A DNA stretch of 64,000 bases from Streptomyces griseofuscus. Lineage in GTDB: Bacteria; Actinomycetota; Actinomycetes; Streptomycetales; Streptomycetaceae. Every line of letters starts with the position of its first letter. The stretch's first letter is position 1. Where the stretch lies: the NCBI RefSeq assembly GCF_014673495.1, contig NZ_CP051006.1:930001-994000 (forward strand). Direction: 5' to 3'. Of this stretch, positions 53,240-63,843 are shown piece by piece. A program made the position numbers and the translations under genes. The notes under the pieces are model-generated. The model saw only the letters and a list, made by a program, of their open reading frames with translations. It did not search any database and was not told where the DNA came from.

Positions 53240-54274
53240 CTACTCGCCCGGCGACCCCTCGGTCGCACAGTCGGCGAGCAGCCGCGCGGCCTCCTCGGGC
53301 GCGAGGACGCGTTCCAGGACGAGGTCGCCGCTCATGTGCGGGAAGAAGCGGCCTGCGGGCCAGCTCCGCTGGTACGGCGGCGGGTCAAGGACGAGGAGCC
53401 GGGCGCCGTCCACGACCGGGATGTCCGCGGGGGTGCCCTCGTTCCACACCCACTCCCCGGTGGGGCTGACCAGGTTGAAGGAGCCGGTGGTGGGCACCTG
53501 GCCCGGCTGGTCGCGGCAGACGGCGGCCTCCTCGGCGGAGGGGGCCTGGCCGGGGAGGTGGCCGCCGCCGATCAGCACGTCGGCGAGCAGGGTGTGCAGC
53601 TGGAAGTTGTCGCCGAGTCCGCTCATCCGCAGCGCGAAGCCGGTGCCGGTGGCGCGGTCGAGGACGATCAGCGGTTCGTCGTCGAGGACGAGCAGGGCGT
53701 GGTGGAGGCACTTGAACGCGTCTCCGGATGCCTCCTGCACCGCGCGCAGCCCCGTGAGCAGTGCGGCGCGCCGCTCGGTGCCGAGCGCGGTACGCACGGC
53801 GGCGTGGTTGAGCACGGCGACGCAGGCCATCTCCCACTGGGGCAGCGTCAGCCAGGCCAGGGCGGCCTCGGGGCCGACCCGGTCGAACAGCCCCGGGTCC
53901 TGTTCCCCCTCCGGGTCCGGCAGTTCACCGCCGCCGGTCGCCGCCCAGCGCTCGCCGAACTCTCGGACGCCCGCGAGCGCCTCCGCGAGGCCGTCGAAGA
54001 TGTGTGGCGCGCAGGCGGTCGGATCGGCGCCCCGCTCCACGCAGGCGCCGACGATCACGGCCACGGTGCCGCGCGGTCCCGGCGGTATCCCGGGCAGCAG
54101 CGCGGCGAGGCGCCGTGCGGCCCGCTCGGTCTCCTGCGCCTTTGCCCCCTGGAAGTGCCGGTGCAGCTCCTGGAACGCGTGCTCGGCACGATCGGTGTCA
54201 CGCTCCCGCACAGCGGTCTCGAACCCGGCGACGGCTTCCAGGAACCGCTCCCTCCCCTTGTTTCCGAAGATCAT
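53240..54274 (-). CDS. Conserved hypothetical protein, mixed helical and beta
   Basis: 344 residues from the ATG at 54274. The N-terminal 65 residues are charged helices (RERFLEAVAGFETAVRERDT and FQELHRHFQGAKAQETERA). A middle region carries small-residue strands (TVAVIVGACVERGADPTACA) and WLTLPQWEMACVAVLNHAAV, and the C-terminal half is beta-rich (LLVLDDEPLIVLDRATGTGF, FNLVSPTGEWVWNEGTPADI). There are no signal, membrane segments or catalytic motif I recognise. The tail (PPYQRSWPAGRFFPHM) is Pro/aromatic-rich. It sits alone between the ols pair and sdhB. I cannot assign a family. Confidence 0.8.
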   Translation of the reverse strand: MIFGNKGRERFLEAVAGFETAVRERDTDRAEHAFQELHRHFQGAKAQETERAARRLAALLPGIPPGPRGTVAVIVGACVERGADPTACAPHIFDGLAEALAGVREFGERWAATGGGELPDPEGEQDPGLFDRVGPEAALAWLTLPQWEMACVAVLNHAAVRTALGTERRAALLTGLRAVQEASGDAFKCLHHALLVLDDEPLIVLDRATGTGFALRMSGLGDNFQLHTLLADVLIGGGHLPGQAPSAEEAAVCRDQPGQVPTTGSFNLVSPTGEWVWNEGTPADIPVVDGARLLVLDPPPYQRSWPAGRFFPHMSGDLVLERVLAPEEAARLLADCATEGSPGE

Positions 54275-54306
54275 GAGCGGAGGGTACAGGCGCGGGAAAC
54301 ACGAGA

Positions 54307-54339
54307 CGGGGCCGGGTGAGCACCACCCTCCCGGCCCCG
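54307..54339. terminator. Hairpin downstream of the sdhCAB operon
   Basis: CGGGGCCGGG (54307-54316) pairs perfectly with CCCGGCCCCG (54330-54339) around a 13-base loop, 44 bases after the sdhB stop on the minus strand. The transcript then reads CGTGTTT, a weak T-run. This is the likely end of the sdh message. Confidence 0.7.
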
Positions 54340-54382
54340 CCCGCTCGCCCCTGTCGGCGAACGGTCGTGTGTGCGAGCGGCG

Positions 54383-55128
54383 TTACCGCTTGCCCGCCTT
54401 CCGGGTGGCCCGCAGCCACTCCCGGTTCATGCCGGTGATGGACATCAGCGGAATGCCCTTGGGGCAGGCGGTGGCGCACTCCCCCGTCAGGGTGCAGCCG
54501 CCGAAGCCCTCCTCGTCCATCTGCGCCACCATGTCGAGCACCCGGGTCTCCCGCTCGGGCGCGCCCTGCGGCAGCACATTCAGATGGTTGATCTTGGCCG
54601 AGGTGAACAGCATCGCCGCGCCGTTGGGGCACGCCGCCACGCAGGCTCCGCAGCCGATGCACTCGGCGTGCTCGAACGCGAAGTCGGCGTCCGCCTTCGG
54701 CACCGCCGTGGCGTGTGCCTCGGGCGCGGATCCGGTGGGCGCGGTGACATAGCCGCCGGCCTGGATGATCCGGTCGAACGCGGACCGGTCGACCACGAGG
54801 TCCTTGATCACCGGGAATGCGGCGGCCCGCCAGGGCTCGATGTCGATCGTGTCGCCGTCCTTGAAGGACCGCATGTGCAGCTGGCAGGTGGTGGTCCGCT
54901 CGGGTCCGTGCGCGTCGCCATTGATCACCAGGGAGCAGGCACCGCAGATGCCCTCGCGGCAGTCGTGATCGAAGGCGACCGGGTCCTCGCCGGAGAGGAT
55001 GAGCCGCTCGTTGAGAAGGTCCAGCATGTCCAGGAAGGACATGTCGGACGAGATGCCGTCCACCTCGTAGGTGGACATCGTGCCGTCGGCGTCGGCGTTC
55101 TGCTGCCGCCAGACGCGCAGGGTGAGCT

Positions 55129-55132
<4 letters not shown>
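54383..55132 (-). CDS. sdhB: Succinate dehydrogenase iron-sulfur subunit SdhB
   Basis: 249 residues from the ATG at 55132. [2Fe-2S] ligands are in [17 protein letters not shown] (near residue 58) with a later Cys in RTTTCQLHM. The C-terminal domain has [15 protein letters not shown] (near 155) and [17 protein letters not shown] (near 210), the usual ligands for the [4Fe-4S] and [3Fe-4S] clusters. It passes electrons from the SdhA flavin to the membrane heme/quinone site. It overlaps sdhA by four bases (ATGA) and is the last gene of the leftward sdhCAB operon. Confidence 0.97.
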
Positions 55133-57078
<1,946 letters not shown>

Positions 57079-57079
57079 G

Positions 57080-57787
57080 TCAGCTCACCACTCCGGTCAT
57101 GACGCCCACGGGTACGGCGATGAAGCCGGCCGTGAGCAGCAGCGCGAGTACGTTCGCGGTGGTCTTCAGTGCGCGGTCGCGGGCGCGGCTGCCGACGCCG
57201 AGGGTCTGCGCGGCGCTCCAGAAGCCGTGCCGGATGTGCAGGCCGAGCGCGAGCATCGCGACGATGTAGATCACGTCCCCGTACCAGGTGGAGAAGGTGT
57301 CCACGACGTTCTGGTACGGGTGGCCGGGCTGGAAGCCGCCGGAGTGCACGGTGCCGGTGGTCAGGTCCAGGATGTGCCAGACGATGAACAGGCCGAGGAT
57401 GATCCCGCCCCAGCGCATGGTGCGCGTGGCGTAGCTCGCCCGGGGCCTGCTGTGGACGTACTTGCTGGGCCGTGCCTTGATGTCGCGGCGGCTGAGCTGG
57501 TACGCGGACGTGGCGTGGGCGACCACGGCGACGACGAGGACGACCCGGATGATCCAGAGCGTCCACTCGTAGTGCATGAAGGGTTCGCCGACGGTGCGCA
57601 GCCAGTGGGCGTAGTGGTTGAACTCGTCCGCCCCGAAATAGATCTTCAGGTTTCCGATCATGTGCACCACCAGGTAGAGCAGCATGATCAGACCGCTGAC
57701 GGCCATCACTGTCTTCTTGCCGACGGAGGAGTCCCACATCGTGCGCGCCATGGACGGCCGTCGGTCCGTCCGCGTTGCCAGAGCCAT
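57080..57787 (-). CDS. sdhC: Succinate dehydrogenase cytochrome b subunit SdhC (single-polypeptide type)
   Basis: 235 residues from the ATG at 57787; MARTMWDSS at 57751 is another possible start, and neither has a clear ribosome site. Five transmembrane helices are visible, e.g. [20 protein letters not shown] (near 33), [20 protein letters not shown] (near 83), [19 protein letters not shown] (near 128), and [20 protein letters not shown]. His residues in HMIGN, VAHATS, WHILD and LHIRHG fit diheme ligation as in the b558 family. One polypeptide replaces separate SdhC and SdhD, so the operon is sdhCAB. The LysR gene diverges 84 bases upstream. Confidence 0.95.
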   Translation of the reverse strand: MALATRTDRRPSMARTMWDSSVGKKTVMAVSGLIMLLYLVVHMIGNLKIYFGADEFNHYAHWLRTVGEPFMHYEWTLWIIRVVLVVAVVAHATSAYQLSRRDIKARPSKYVHSRPRASYATRTMRWGGIILGLFIVWHILDLTTGTVHSGGFQPGHPYQNVVDTFSTWYGDVIYIVAMLALGLHIRHGFWSAAQTLGVGSRARDRALKTTANVLALLLTAGFIAVPVGVMTGVVS

Positions 57788-57847
57788 GGAACAGCACGCT
57801 AGGGCCGAACGTCCCGATCGGTCCAAGACATGGTGCGGCTCGTTTCC

Positions 57848-57862
57848 ATAGGCTGAGGCTAT
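57848..57862. promoter_or_regulatory. LysR-type box ATAG-N7-CTAT between sdhC and the LysR gene
   Basis: ATAGGCTGAGGCTAT is a palindrome with the T-N11-A core expected of LysR regulators. It lies nine bases upstream of the LysR ATG and 60 bases from the sdhC start in the only intergenic space between them. That fits autorepression of the regulator and possible control of sdhCAB. Confidence 0.65.
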
Positions 57863-57871
57863 CGTTGCTGT

Positions 57872-58756
57872 ATGCAGCTCCAGCAGCTCCAGTATTTCGT
57901 GGCCGTCGCCGAGACCCGGCACTTCACCCATGCCGCCGAGCTGGTGCATGTGGCACAGCCGTCGCTGTCGCAGCAGATCAAGGCGCTGGAGCGGGAGCTG
58001 GGCGCGGATCTGTTCCTGCGCGCGCGGGGCAACATCACGCTCACCGACGCGGGCGAGGCGCTGCTGCCACTGGCCCGGCGGATCCTCGCCGACGCGGACA
58101 CCGCCCGGCAGGAGGTGCAGGAGCTGGTGCAGCTGCGCCGCGGCCGGGTGCGGCTCGGTGCGACGCCGAGCCTGTGCACGGGTCTGCTGCCGGATGTGCT
58201 GCGCGCCTTCCACGACCGCTATCCGGGCATCCGGCTCATGATCGAGGAGGGCGGCTCCCACGACCTGGTGCGGGAGCTGGCCCGGGGCGCGCTGGACCTC
58301 GCGCTGATCGTGCTACCGCTGCCGACGCCGTCGCCCGCGCTGACCACGCGGGAGGTGCTGCGCGAGGACCTGGTCGTCGTCTCCTCCCCGGAGGCACCGG
58401 CGCCCGGCCGGGGCGGGCGGATCGTGCACATCGCCGACCTGGAGCGGGAGCGCCTGGTGATGTTCCGGCACGGGTACGACCTGCGGGAGCTGACCGTCGC
58501 GGCGTGTCGCTCCGCCGGGTTCGAGCCGGAGTTCGCCGTCGAGGGGGGTGAGATGGACGCGGTGCTGGGGTTCGTGCGGGCGGGGCTCGGGGTGGCGGTC
58601 GTACCCCGGATGGTCGCCATGCGGGCGGGGCTGGGGTTGCGGGTCACTCCGCTCGCTCGGCCGGGGTTGGATCGGGTGATCGCGTTGGCGCATCGCAGCG
58701 ACGTGGCTCCGCCGAGGGCGGCGCGAGAGCTTCAGCGGATGTTGCTGGAGCGGTGA
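57872..58756 (+). CDS. LysR-family regulator divergent from sdhCAB
   Basis: 294 residues. The N-terminal winged helix is standard: LQQLQYFVAVAETRHFTHAAE, VAQPSLSQQIKALERELGADLFLR (residues 28-51). The effector domain follows (RLGATPSLCTGLLPDVLRAF, DLALIVLPLP, GGEMDAVLGFVRAGLGVAVVP). Length matches the family. Its close divergence from the succinate dehydrogenase operon and the T-N11-A palindrome suggest that it regulates sdhCAB, perhaps sensing a carboxylate, though this is inference. It ends 75 bases before the convergent c-di-GMP gene. Confidence 0.93.
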   Translation: MQLQQLQYFVAVAETRHFTHAAELVHVAQPSLSQQIKALERELGADLFLRARGNITLTDAGEALLPLARRILADADTARQEVQELVQLRRGRVRLGATPSLCTGLLPDVLRAFHDRYPGIRLMIEEGGSHDLVRELARGALDLALIVLPLPTPSPALTTREVLREDLVVVSSPEAPAPGRGGRIVHIADLERERLVMFRHGYDLRELTVAACRSAGFEPEFAVEGGEMDAVLGFVRAGLGVAVVPRMVAMRAGLGLRVTPLARPGLDRVIALAHRSDVAPPRAARELQRMLLER

Positions 58757-58830
58757 GGGAGCTTGGTGCGGGGTGCGTCAATACAGCCCCGCGCCCCTGG
58801 TGGGGGGCTGCGCCCCCCACACCCCCGCGA

Positions 58831-60972
58831 TCATCCCTTCGCGTCCGCCAACGCCAGGTCATGCAGCCGCTCCGGGGGGCCCGGGCGGGCGTAGTACCAG
58901 CCCTGGGCCGTGTCGCAGCCCAGGACGCGGAGTTGTTCGGCCTGGGCGCCGGTCTCCACGCCCTCGACGGTGACGGCGAGGTCGAGGCTGTGGGCGAGGG
59001 TGACGATGCCCTCGACGATCTTCAGGTCCACGGGGTCGGCGGGGAACTGCTGCATGCCCTGGGTGAAGGAGCGGTCCAGTTTCAGGACGCTCACCGGGAG
59101 GCGGCGCAGATTGGCCAGGTTCGAGTAGCCGGTGCCGAAGTCGTCCAGGGCGATGTCCACGCCCATCTCGGCGAGTCTGCGCAGGGGTTTGAGCAGATCG
59201 TCGTCGGCGCCGATGAGCGCGGACTCGGTGACCTCCAGGCACAGCGCGTCGGGGGTGACGCCCGCGCGTTCGAGGATGTCCACCGTGTCCTGGACCAGAC
59301 CGGGGTGGCTGAGCTGGCACGGGGACAGGTTGACGTTGATCCGCAGCGGCCCGGCGTCCTGGCCGCCGTGCCGCACCCGCCAGGCGCGGGCCTGCCGGAT
59401 CGACTCCTCCAGGACCCAGCGGCCGAGCGGCACGATCAGCCCGGTGTGCTCGGCGAGCGGGATGAAGCGGTCGGGCCCGAGCACTCCGTGCTGCGGGTGC
59501 AGCCAGCGCACCAGCGCCTCCGCGCCGCGCACGCTGCCGTCGCCGAGGTGCACCAGCGGCTGGTACTCGATGAAGAACTCGCCGCGTTCCAGGGCGGCGG
59601 GCAGGGCCGTGGTCAGGCCGTGCCGGGTGATGGCGCGGGCGTCCGCCTCCGGGTCGGCCAGCTCGCAGCGGTTGCCGCCCGCCGACTTGGCCCGGTACAT
59701 GGTGATGTCCGCGCTGCGCAGCACCTCGGCGGCCGTACGCTCGCCCGCCGGGCCCTCCACGATGCCGAGACTGCCGCGCACCAGCAGGTCGCGGCCGTCG
59801 ATGCTGATCGGAGTGACCAGCGCGTTCATGATGCGCTCGGCCAGCTCGTCCACGGTGCGGTCGGTACCGGGGCCGGTGGTCAGCGCCACGAACTCGTCGC
59901 CGCCGAGCCGGGCGACCATCTCGCCGGGCGCGGTCGCGCAGGACTGGAGACGGTCGGCGACCTCCACCAGGAGCCGGTCGCCGGCCGCGTGGCCGAGGCT
60001 GTCGTTGATGGTCTTGAAGCCGTCCAGGTCGAGGTAGCACAGCCCGAAGCGCTGGCCGTCCCCGGCGGCGAGGACCTTCTCCAGCCTCTCGAAGAACAGG
60101 GTGCGGTTGGGCAGTCCGGTGAGCGCGTCGTGCGTCGCCTCGTACCGCAGCCGCAGATTGAGCAGCCGGCGCTCGGTGGTGTCCTCCATGAGCGCGAGCT
60201 GGTACTGCGGTCTGCCGTCGGCGTCGCGCAGCAGGGAGACCGTCAGATTGGTCCACAGCACCGTGCCGTCGGGCCGGTTGAAGGCCTTCTCCAGGTGGTA
60301 GTGCTCGCGGTCGCCGCGGACCAGTTCGTCGTAGAGCCGCCAGGTCTGGGGGGCGTCGTCGGGGTGCGTCCAGTCCTGCACCCGGCGGCCGCGCAGCGAC
60401 TGCTGGGTGAGCCCGAACATGCGCAGCAGCGCCTCGTTGACCTGGAGGATGTGGCCGTCGAGGTCGGCGATGCCGATCCCTATGGCGGCGCCCTCGAAGA
60501 CCGCGCGGAACCGGGCCTCGCTCGCGTGCAGCGCCTGTGCCACCACGCCCTGGGCCCGCAACGCGGCCTGGGCGATGGCCTCTTGCTCGGCGAGGGTGCG
60601 CCGGCGCAGCGCGTGCGCGTAGCCCGCGGCCATCGCGTGCTGCAACCGCGAGGAACGCATGCGCAGTTCGTCCTGCGGGCCGTCTCCGCCGCAGTAGAGC
60701 ACCAGGTAGGCGTCCACGCAGTCCAGGGTGCGCGAGAGCGCCTCGGGGTCGGTGCAGTGCGCCTCGACCAGGGCGGCGCCGACCGCCTTCGCGGCGTCCG
60801 CGTCGAAGCTGCGGACTCGCAGCAGCTCGCTCAACCGGCGCGCGAGCGGAAGGAGTTGTTCCTCGAACTCGGCGCGGGTGAGCGACGTCGAGGTCACCGG
60901 GTACAGCGCCCGGCTCCAGATCGTCGTCAGCCGGCGCAGTCTGTCCTCCGGCCCGTCCGGTTCCGCGCTCAC
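58831..60972 (-). CDS. rmdA: Cytosolic PAS-GGDEF-EAL c-di-GMP turnover protein, RmdA-like
   Basis: 713 residues from the GTG at 60972, overlapping the upstream methyltransferase stop by GTGA. Residues 1-140 are a helical N-terminal region without membrane segments. PAS/PAC follows at about 150-275 (FRAVFEGAAIGIGIADLDG to LALMEDTTERR). The GGDEF domain (about 290-445) has HDALTGLPNRTLFFERL and intact RLGGDEFVAL. The EAL domain (about 465-705) has RGAEALVRWLHP, DDFGTGYSNL, LKLDRSF and VEGVETGAQ, so its phosphodiesterase metal site looks complete. The architecture and location near sdh match S. coelicolor RmdA (SCO0928, from memory), a phosphodiesterase that controls development. Both activities may be possible. 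Confidence 0.92.
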   Translation of the reverse strand: MSAEPDGPEDRLRRLTTIWSRALYPVTSTSLTRAEFEEQLLPLARRLSELLRVRSFDADAAKAVGAALVEAHCTDPEALSRTLDCVDAYLVLYCGGDGPQDELRMRSSRLQHAMAAGYAHALRRRTLAEQEAIAQAALRAQGVVAQALHASEARFRAVFEGAAIGIGIADLDGHILQVNEALLRMFGLTQQSLRGRRVQDWTHPDDAPQTWRLYDELVRGDREHYHLEKAFNRPDGTVLWTNLTVSLLRDADGRPQYQLALMEDTTERRLLNLRLRYEATHDALTGLPNRTLFFERLEKVLAAGDGQRFGLCYLDLDGFKTINDSLGHAAGDRLLVEVADRLQSCATAPGEMVARLGGDEFVALTTGPGTDRTVDELAERIMNALVTPISIDGRDLLVRGSLGIVEGPAGERTAAEVLRSADITMYRAKSAGGNRCELADPEADARAITRHGLTTALPAALERGEFFIEYQPLVHLGDGSVRGAEALVRWLHPQHGVLGPDRFIPLAEHTGLIVPLGRWVLEESIRQARAWRVRHGGQDAGPLRINVNLSPCQLSHPGLVQDTVDILERAGVTPDALCLEVTESALIGADDDLLKPLRRLAEMGVDIALDDFGTGYSNLANLRRLPVSVLKLDRSFTQGMQQFPADPVDLKIVEGIVTLAHSLDLAVTVEGVETGAQAEQLRVLGCDTAQGWYYARPGPPERLHDLALADAKG

Positions 60973-61781
60973 GCCGTACGCCCCACGCCGGCGTATCCGG
61001 CGAAGGCGAACGGATCCTCGTCCTCCGGCGCGGATTCCGGGCGCCAGAGCGGCATCGGCACCAGTCCGGGTTCCACCATGTCGTACCCCTCGAAGAACCG
61101 CGCGACCTCGTCGCGCGAGCGCATGATCAGCGGGTTGCGAATGTCCTTGTATACGTCCACCGCGCCCTCGGCCCGCTCCGCGGACACGGGGATTCCCTCG
61201 TACGAGGCATGGGTGAGGATCAGCATGCTGCCGGGCGCGAGTGCCTCGCGCAGTTCGGCCACCGCCCCGTAGGGGTCGTCCGCGTCTTCCACGAAGTGCA
61301 GTATGGCAACGAGGAGGAGAGCGACTGGCCGGTTCAGGTCGATCAGGCGGCCAACTTCGGGGCTGGCGAGGATCTCCTGCGGCTTGCGCAGGTCCGCCGT
61401 GGCCACGTCCGCGGTGTCGTTGCCCGCGAGGACGGCCTGGCTGTGCGCGACGGCGACCGGGTCGTGGTCGACGTAGACGACATGCGCGCCGGGGACGGCG
61501 GCCTGGGCTATCTCATGGACATTGCCGTACGTCGGGATGCCGGAGCCGATGTCCAGGAACTGGGTGATGCCCTCCCGCCCCGCGAAGCGCACGGCCCGGC
61601 GCAGGAAAGCCCGGTTGGCCTGCATCGTCTTGGGCAGCCCCGGCATGAAGTCCATGGCCTTGCGGGCGGCCTCCCGGTCGACCTCGAAGTTGTGCGAACC
61701 GCCCAGGTAGTAGTCGTAGATGCGCGAGACGCTCGGCACCGAGATGTCGATGCTGCGTGGGACCCAGGCGGGACGCTCCAT
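60969..61781 (-). CDS. S-adenosyl-L-methionine methyltransferase, PF04672 (DUF574) family
   Basis: 270 residues from the ATG at 61781, with GGAGAG upstream. This actinobacterial family starts with a typical SIDISVPSVSRIYDYYLGGSHNFEVD segment (residues 9-34), then GLPKTMQANRAFLRRAVRF. The SAM motif is FLDIGSGIPTYGNVHEIAQ (near 95), with VYVDHDPVAVAHSQAVL as the acidic second strand. A late HFVEDADDPYGAVAEL segment follows. The substrate is unknown for nearly all members, although some modify secondary metabolites. Its stop overlaps the rmdA start, so the two are translationally coupled; joint function in signalling or development is suggested only by this. Confidence 0.92.
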   Translation of the reverse strand: MERPAWVPRSIDISVPSVSRIYDYYLGGSHNFEVDREAARKAMDFMPGLPKTMQANRAFLRRAVRFAGREGITQFLDIGSGIPTYGNVHEIAQAAVPGAHVVYVDHDPVAVAHSQAVLAGNDTADVATADLRKPQEILASPEVGRLIDLNRPVALLLVAILHFVEDADDPYGAVAELREALAPGSMLILTHASYEGIPVSAERAEGAVDVYKDIRNPLIMRSRDEVARFFEGYDMVEPGLVPMPLWRPESAPEDEDPFAFAGYAGVGRTA

Positions 61782-62193
61782 TATCTCTCCAAGGCGGGGA
61801 CGTGGACGTAGGCGATCCGGTGTTCGAGCAGAGGCTACTGATCGCCCGCCAAAGGAGCGACCTGAACCGGAAATTGACCATCCGTTCCCGGTCACTGCCT
61901 GCGGGAAGTGCCCGGCCGACCCCGCTCGGTGACGTCCGGGCCCGGGGACCGCGTCGACCGCCGTCCACCGCACGCCATCGGGACGGGTGACGCCTCGCGG
62001 GGCCCTCTGTTCGACGATCCGGTGATGCCCTCGTGTGGATGAAGGGTCGAACTGGGGTGCCTTCTCAGCCATGTCGGACTCATCCGATCGTCAAACCGCT
62101 GATCGGCTTTATCCCTCCTTCGGACCAATATCGCCGCAGTCCGGGTTACGGCCGCCGCGCGCGTCCCATGATCTTCGGGTGCATGGACTCCAC
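61782..62193. other. Intergenic region upstream of the methyltransferase and the proline-rich gene
   Basis: No convincing gene. An in-frame ATG at 62035 would extend the proline-rich protein leftward by 53 codons, including one TTA codon (62145-62147), but that segment has no signal peptide and weak coding character. AT-richer stretches near 61845-61890 and 62085-62130 (gcttta...tcggacc) could hold the divergent promoters. No operator stood out. Confidence 0.4.
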
Positions 62194-62955
62194 GTGACCC
62201 GACGCCCGCCCGCCCCAAGGGTGTTGGCCCTCCTGGCGCTGGCCTGCGCTCTGACGGGCTGCCCGGTCGGCCATGCGTCGGCCGACGCCTGCGCGTACGC
62301 CTCCACGGGGCCGGACGGCACGGTGGCGGTGGCCTCGGCGGGCGATGTCTCGGTCGTGGCCTCGGGGGGTGGCGGCTCGGCCTTCGCGGGCGGTGCCTGG
62401 GCCTTCGAGGGTGCCGGCTCGGCCTCCGCCGACGGCCCGTCGGCCCCGGCGGGCGGTGTCCCGGTCGCCGTGGGGGGCGCCTCGGTGACCCTCTCCGGCG
62501 GCCGTCATCACCGGCCGGCTCCCCCGTACCACCACCACCGGCCGCCGCACCGGCACTGCCCACCGCCACCCCCGCCGACGTGCCCACCGACCCCGACGCC
62601 GACCCCCACACCCACCCCGACCCCGACCCCTGCTCCGCCCCCTACGCCTTCGCCGAAGCCGAAGCCGAAGCCGACGCCGACGCAGCGGCCCACACCGAAG
62701 CCCGCGCCGCCCGTCCGGGCGCCCCGGCCGACGCCCACCCCGCCTCCCCCGCCCACGCCGAAGCCCGTACCGGCCCCGAAGCCGAAGCCCAAGCCCGCAC
62801 CCGCACCGCGGCCTTCGCTCGCGCCGGTGAGCTTCCCGGCGTACCACCCGCATCCGGCCAACCGGCCCGCCCCGGGCCACACCGCGCCCGTCACCTACGT
62901 CCTGCTCATCGCCGTACCCGCGATCGTCGCCGTCGTGGCCCTGCGCCCGCGCTGA
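62194..62955 (+). CDS. Proline/threonine-rich secreted or lipid-anchored protein
   Basis: 253 residues if the GTG at 62194 is used. This gives a normal signal peptide (RRPPAPRVLALLALACALTGC) ending in an LTGC lipobox, with an ASA cleavage site a few residues on as an alternative. There follow a Gly/Ala/Ser-rich stretch (to about 105), a His/Pro/Cys patch (GRHHRPAPPYHHHRPPHRH, CPPPPPPTCPP) and a long wall-spanning-like region built of PT and PKPKP repeats (about 130-220). A final hydrophobic helix VTYVLLIAVPAIVAVVAL has basic residues after it. The His/Cys patch could bind metal. It appears to be a cell-envelope protein with both ends near the membrane. Proline-rich secreted proteins occupy this position near rmdA in related genomes, as recalled. 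Confidence 0.75.
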   Translation: MTRRPPAPRVLALLALACALTGCPVGHASADACAYASTGPDGTVAVASAGDVSVVASGGGGSAFAGGAWAFEGAGSASADGPSAPAGGVPVAVGGASVTLSGGRHHRPAPPYHHHRPPHRHCPPPPPPTCPPTPTPTPTPTPTPTPAPPPTPSPKPKPKPTPTQRPTPKPAPPVRAPRPTPTPPPPPTPKPVPAPKPKPKPAPAPRPSLAPVSFPAYHPHPANRPAPGHTAPVTYVLLIAVPAIVAVVALRPR

Positions 62956-62987
62956 CCCGTCGGGCAGTTCACCTCTGGAGGTATCCG

Positions 62988-63752
62988 TTGTCGGATTGGC
63001 TTGTTCTCGTCCTCGGGATGCTGGGCGCCTGTGTCGTGGTGGTCCTCGTGACCTTCGTACGGCACCGGCGGGCGCCCGAGGACGAGGACCCCAATGAGAC
63101 CCCGGACGTCATCGAGTACATGACGATGTGGATCGGCGTCGTCTACGCGATCGTCCTGGGTCTGGCCATCGCGGGCGTGTGGGAGGCGCGTGACTCCGCC
63201 CAGAGTTATGTGCAAACCGAGGCGCAGGCGCTGCACGAGATCTCGGAGCGGGTGCGGGTGTATCCGCCGCAGACCCGAGACCTCATCCGGGCCGATGTCA
63301 ACTCCTATGTCAGCTATGTCGTGCACTCCGAGTGGCCCACGATGGCCCACCAGGAGCGCATCACCGACCATGGGACCGCGCTGCTCCAGAAGGTCCGCGA
63401 GGACGTCACCGACTACCGGCCGAAGAACGACTTCGAGGCGCAGGCGTACCAGCCGCTGCTGGATCAGATGGCCGCCGCGGACCAGGCCCGCAACGCGCGG
63501 GGCGATTCGACGGGCGCCACCATGCCCTCGGTGGTGTGGTGGGGGCTGCTCACCGGCGCGGTGATCACCGTCGGGATGGTGTTCGCGCTCCAGATCCGGC
63601 GCACCAAGAGGGAGTTGCTCCTGGCCGGGCTGTTCTCCGCGACCATCGCCTTCATGCTGTTCCTGATCTGGGACCTGGACGCCCCCTACAGCCGGGGCAT
63701 CGCGGTGACCGCCGAACCGTTCCTCAATCTGTTCCCGGGCATCACCAGCTGA
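62988..63752 (+). CDS. DUF4239 membrane protein
   Basis: 254 residues from a TTG at 62988, six bases after GGAGG; no ATG or GTG nearby fits as well. Four hydrophobic segments: WLVLVLGMLGACVVVVLVTF (near residue 4), YMTMWIGVVYAIVLGLAIAGVW (near 45), VVWWGLLTGAVITVGMVFAL (near 182) and LLLAGLFSATIAFMLFLIWDL (near 210). A central soluble domain of about 110 residues carries the charged heptads (AQALHEISERVRVYPPQTRD). The topology matches bestrophin-like DUF4239 proteins, whose role is unknown. It starts 32 bases after the proline-rich gene and could be cotranscribed with it. Confidence 0.88.
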   Translation: MSDWLVLVLGMLGACVVVVLVTFVRHRRAPEDEDPNETPDVIEYMTMWIGVVYAIVLGLAIAGVWEARDSAQSYVQTEAQALHEISERVRVYPPQTRDLIRADVNSYVSYVVHSEWPTMAHQERITDHGTALLQKVREDVTDYRPKNDFEAQAYQPLLDQMAAADQARNARGDSTGATMPSVVWWGLLTGAVITVGMVFALQIRRTKRELLLAGLFSATIAFMLFLIWDLDAPYSRGIAVTAEPFLNLFPGITS

Positions 63753-63784
63753 CCGGACCGGGCACAGCCCGACAGCACAGGAGT

Positions 63785-63824
63785 CCCGGACCGGCGGCCC
63801 GCGCACAGTGGCCGCCGGTCCGGG
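63785..63824. terminator. Perfect 15-bp hairpin between convergent genes
   Basis: CCCGGACCGGCGGCC (63785-63799) pairs exactly with GGCCGCCGGTCCGGG (63810-63824), with a 10-base loop and CGTTT directly after it on the plus strand. It lies between the DUF4239 gene and the convergent partial gene at 63844, so it probably terminates both. Confidence 0.85.
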
Positions 63825-63843
63825 CGTTTCTCGGGGTTTCCCC

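Noticed and set aside
62580..62830. Tandem ccgacccc/ccgaagcc repeats resembling a repeat array or CRISPR
   Set aside because: They are short in-frame codon repeats for Pro-Thr and Pro-Lys within a coding region, without spacers.
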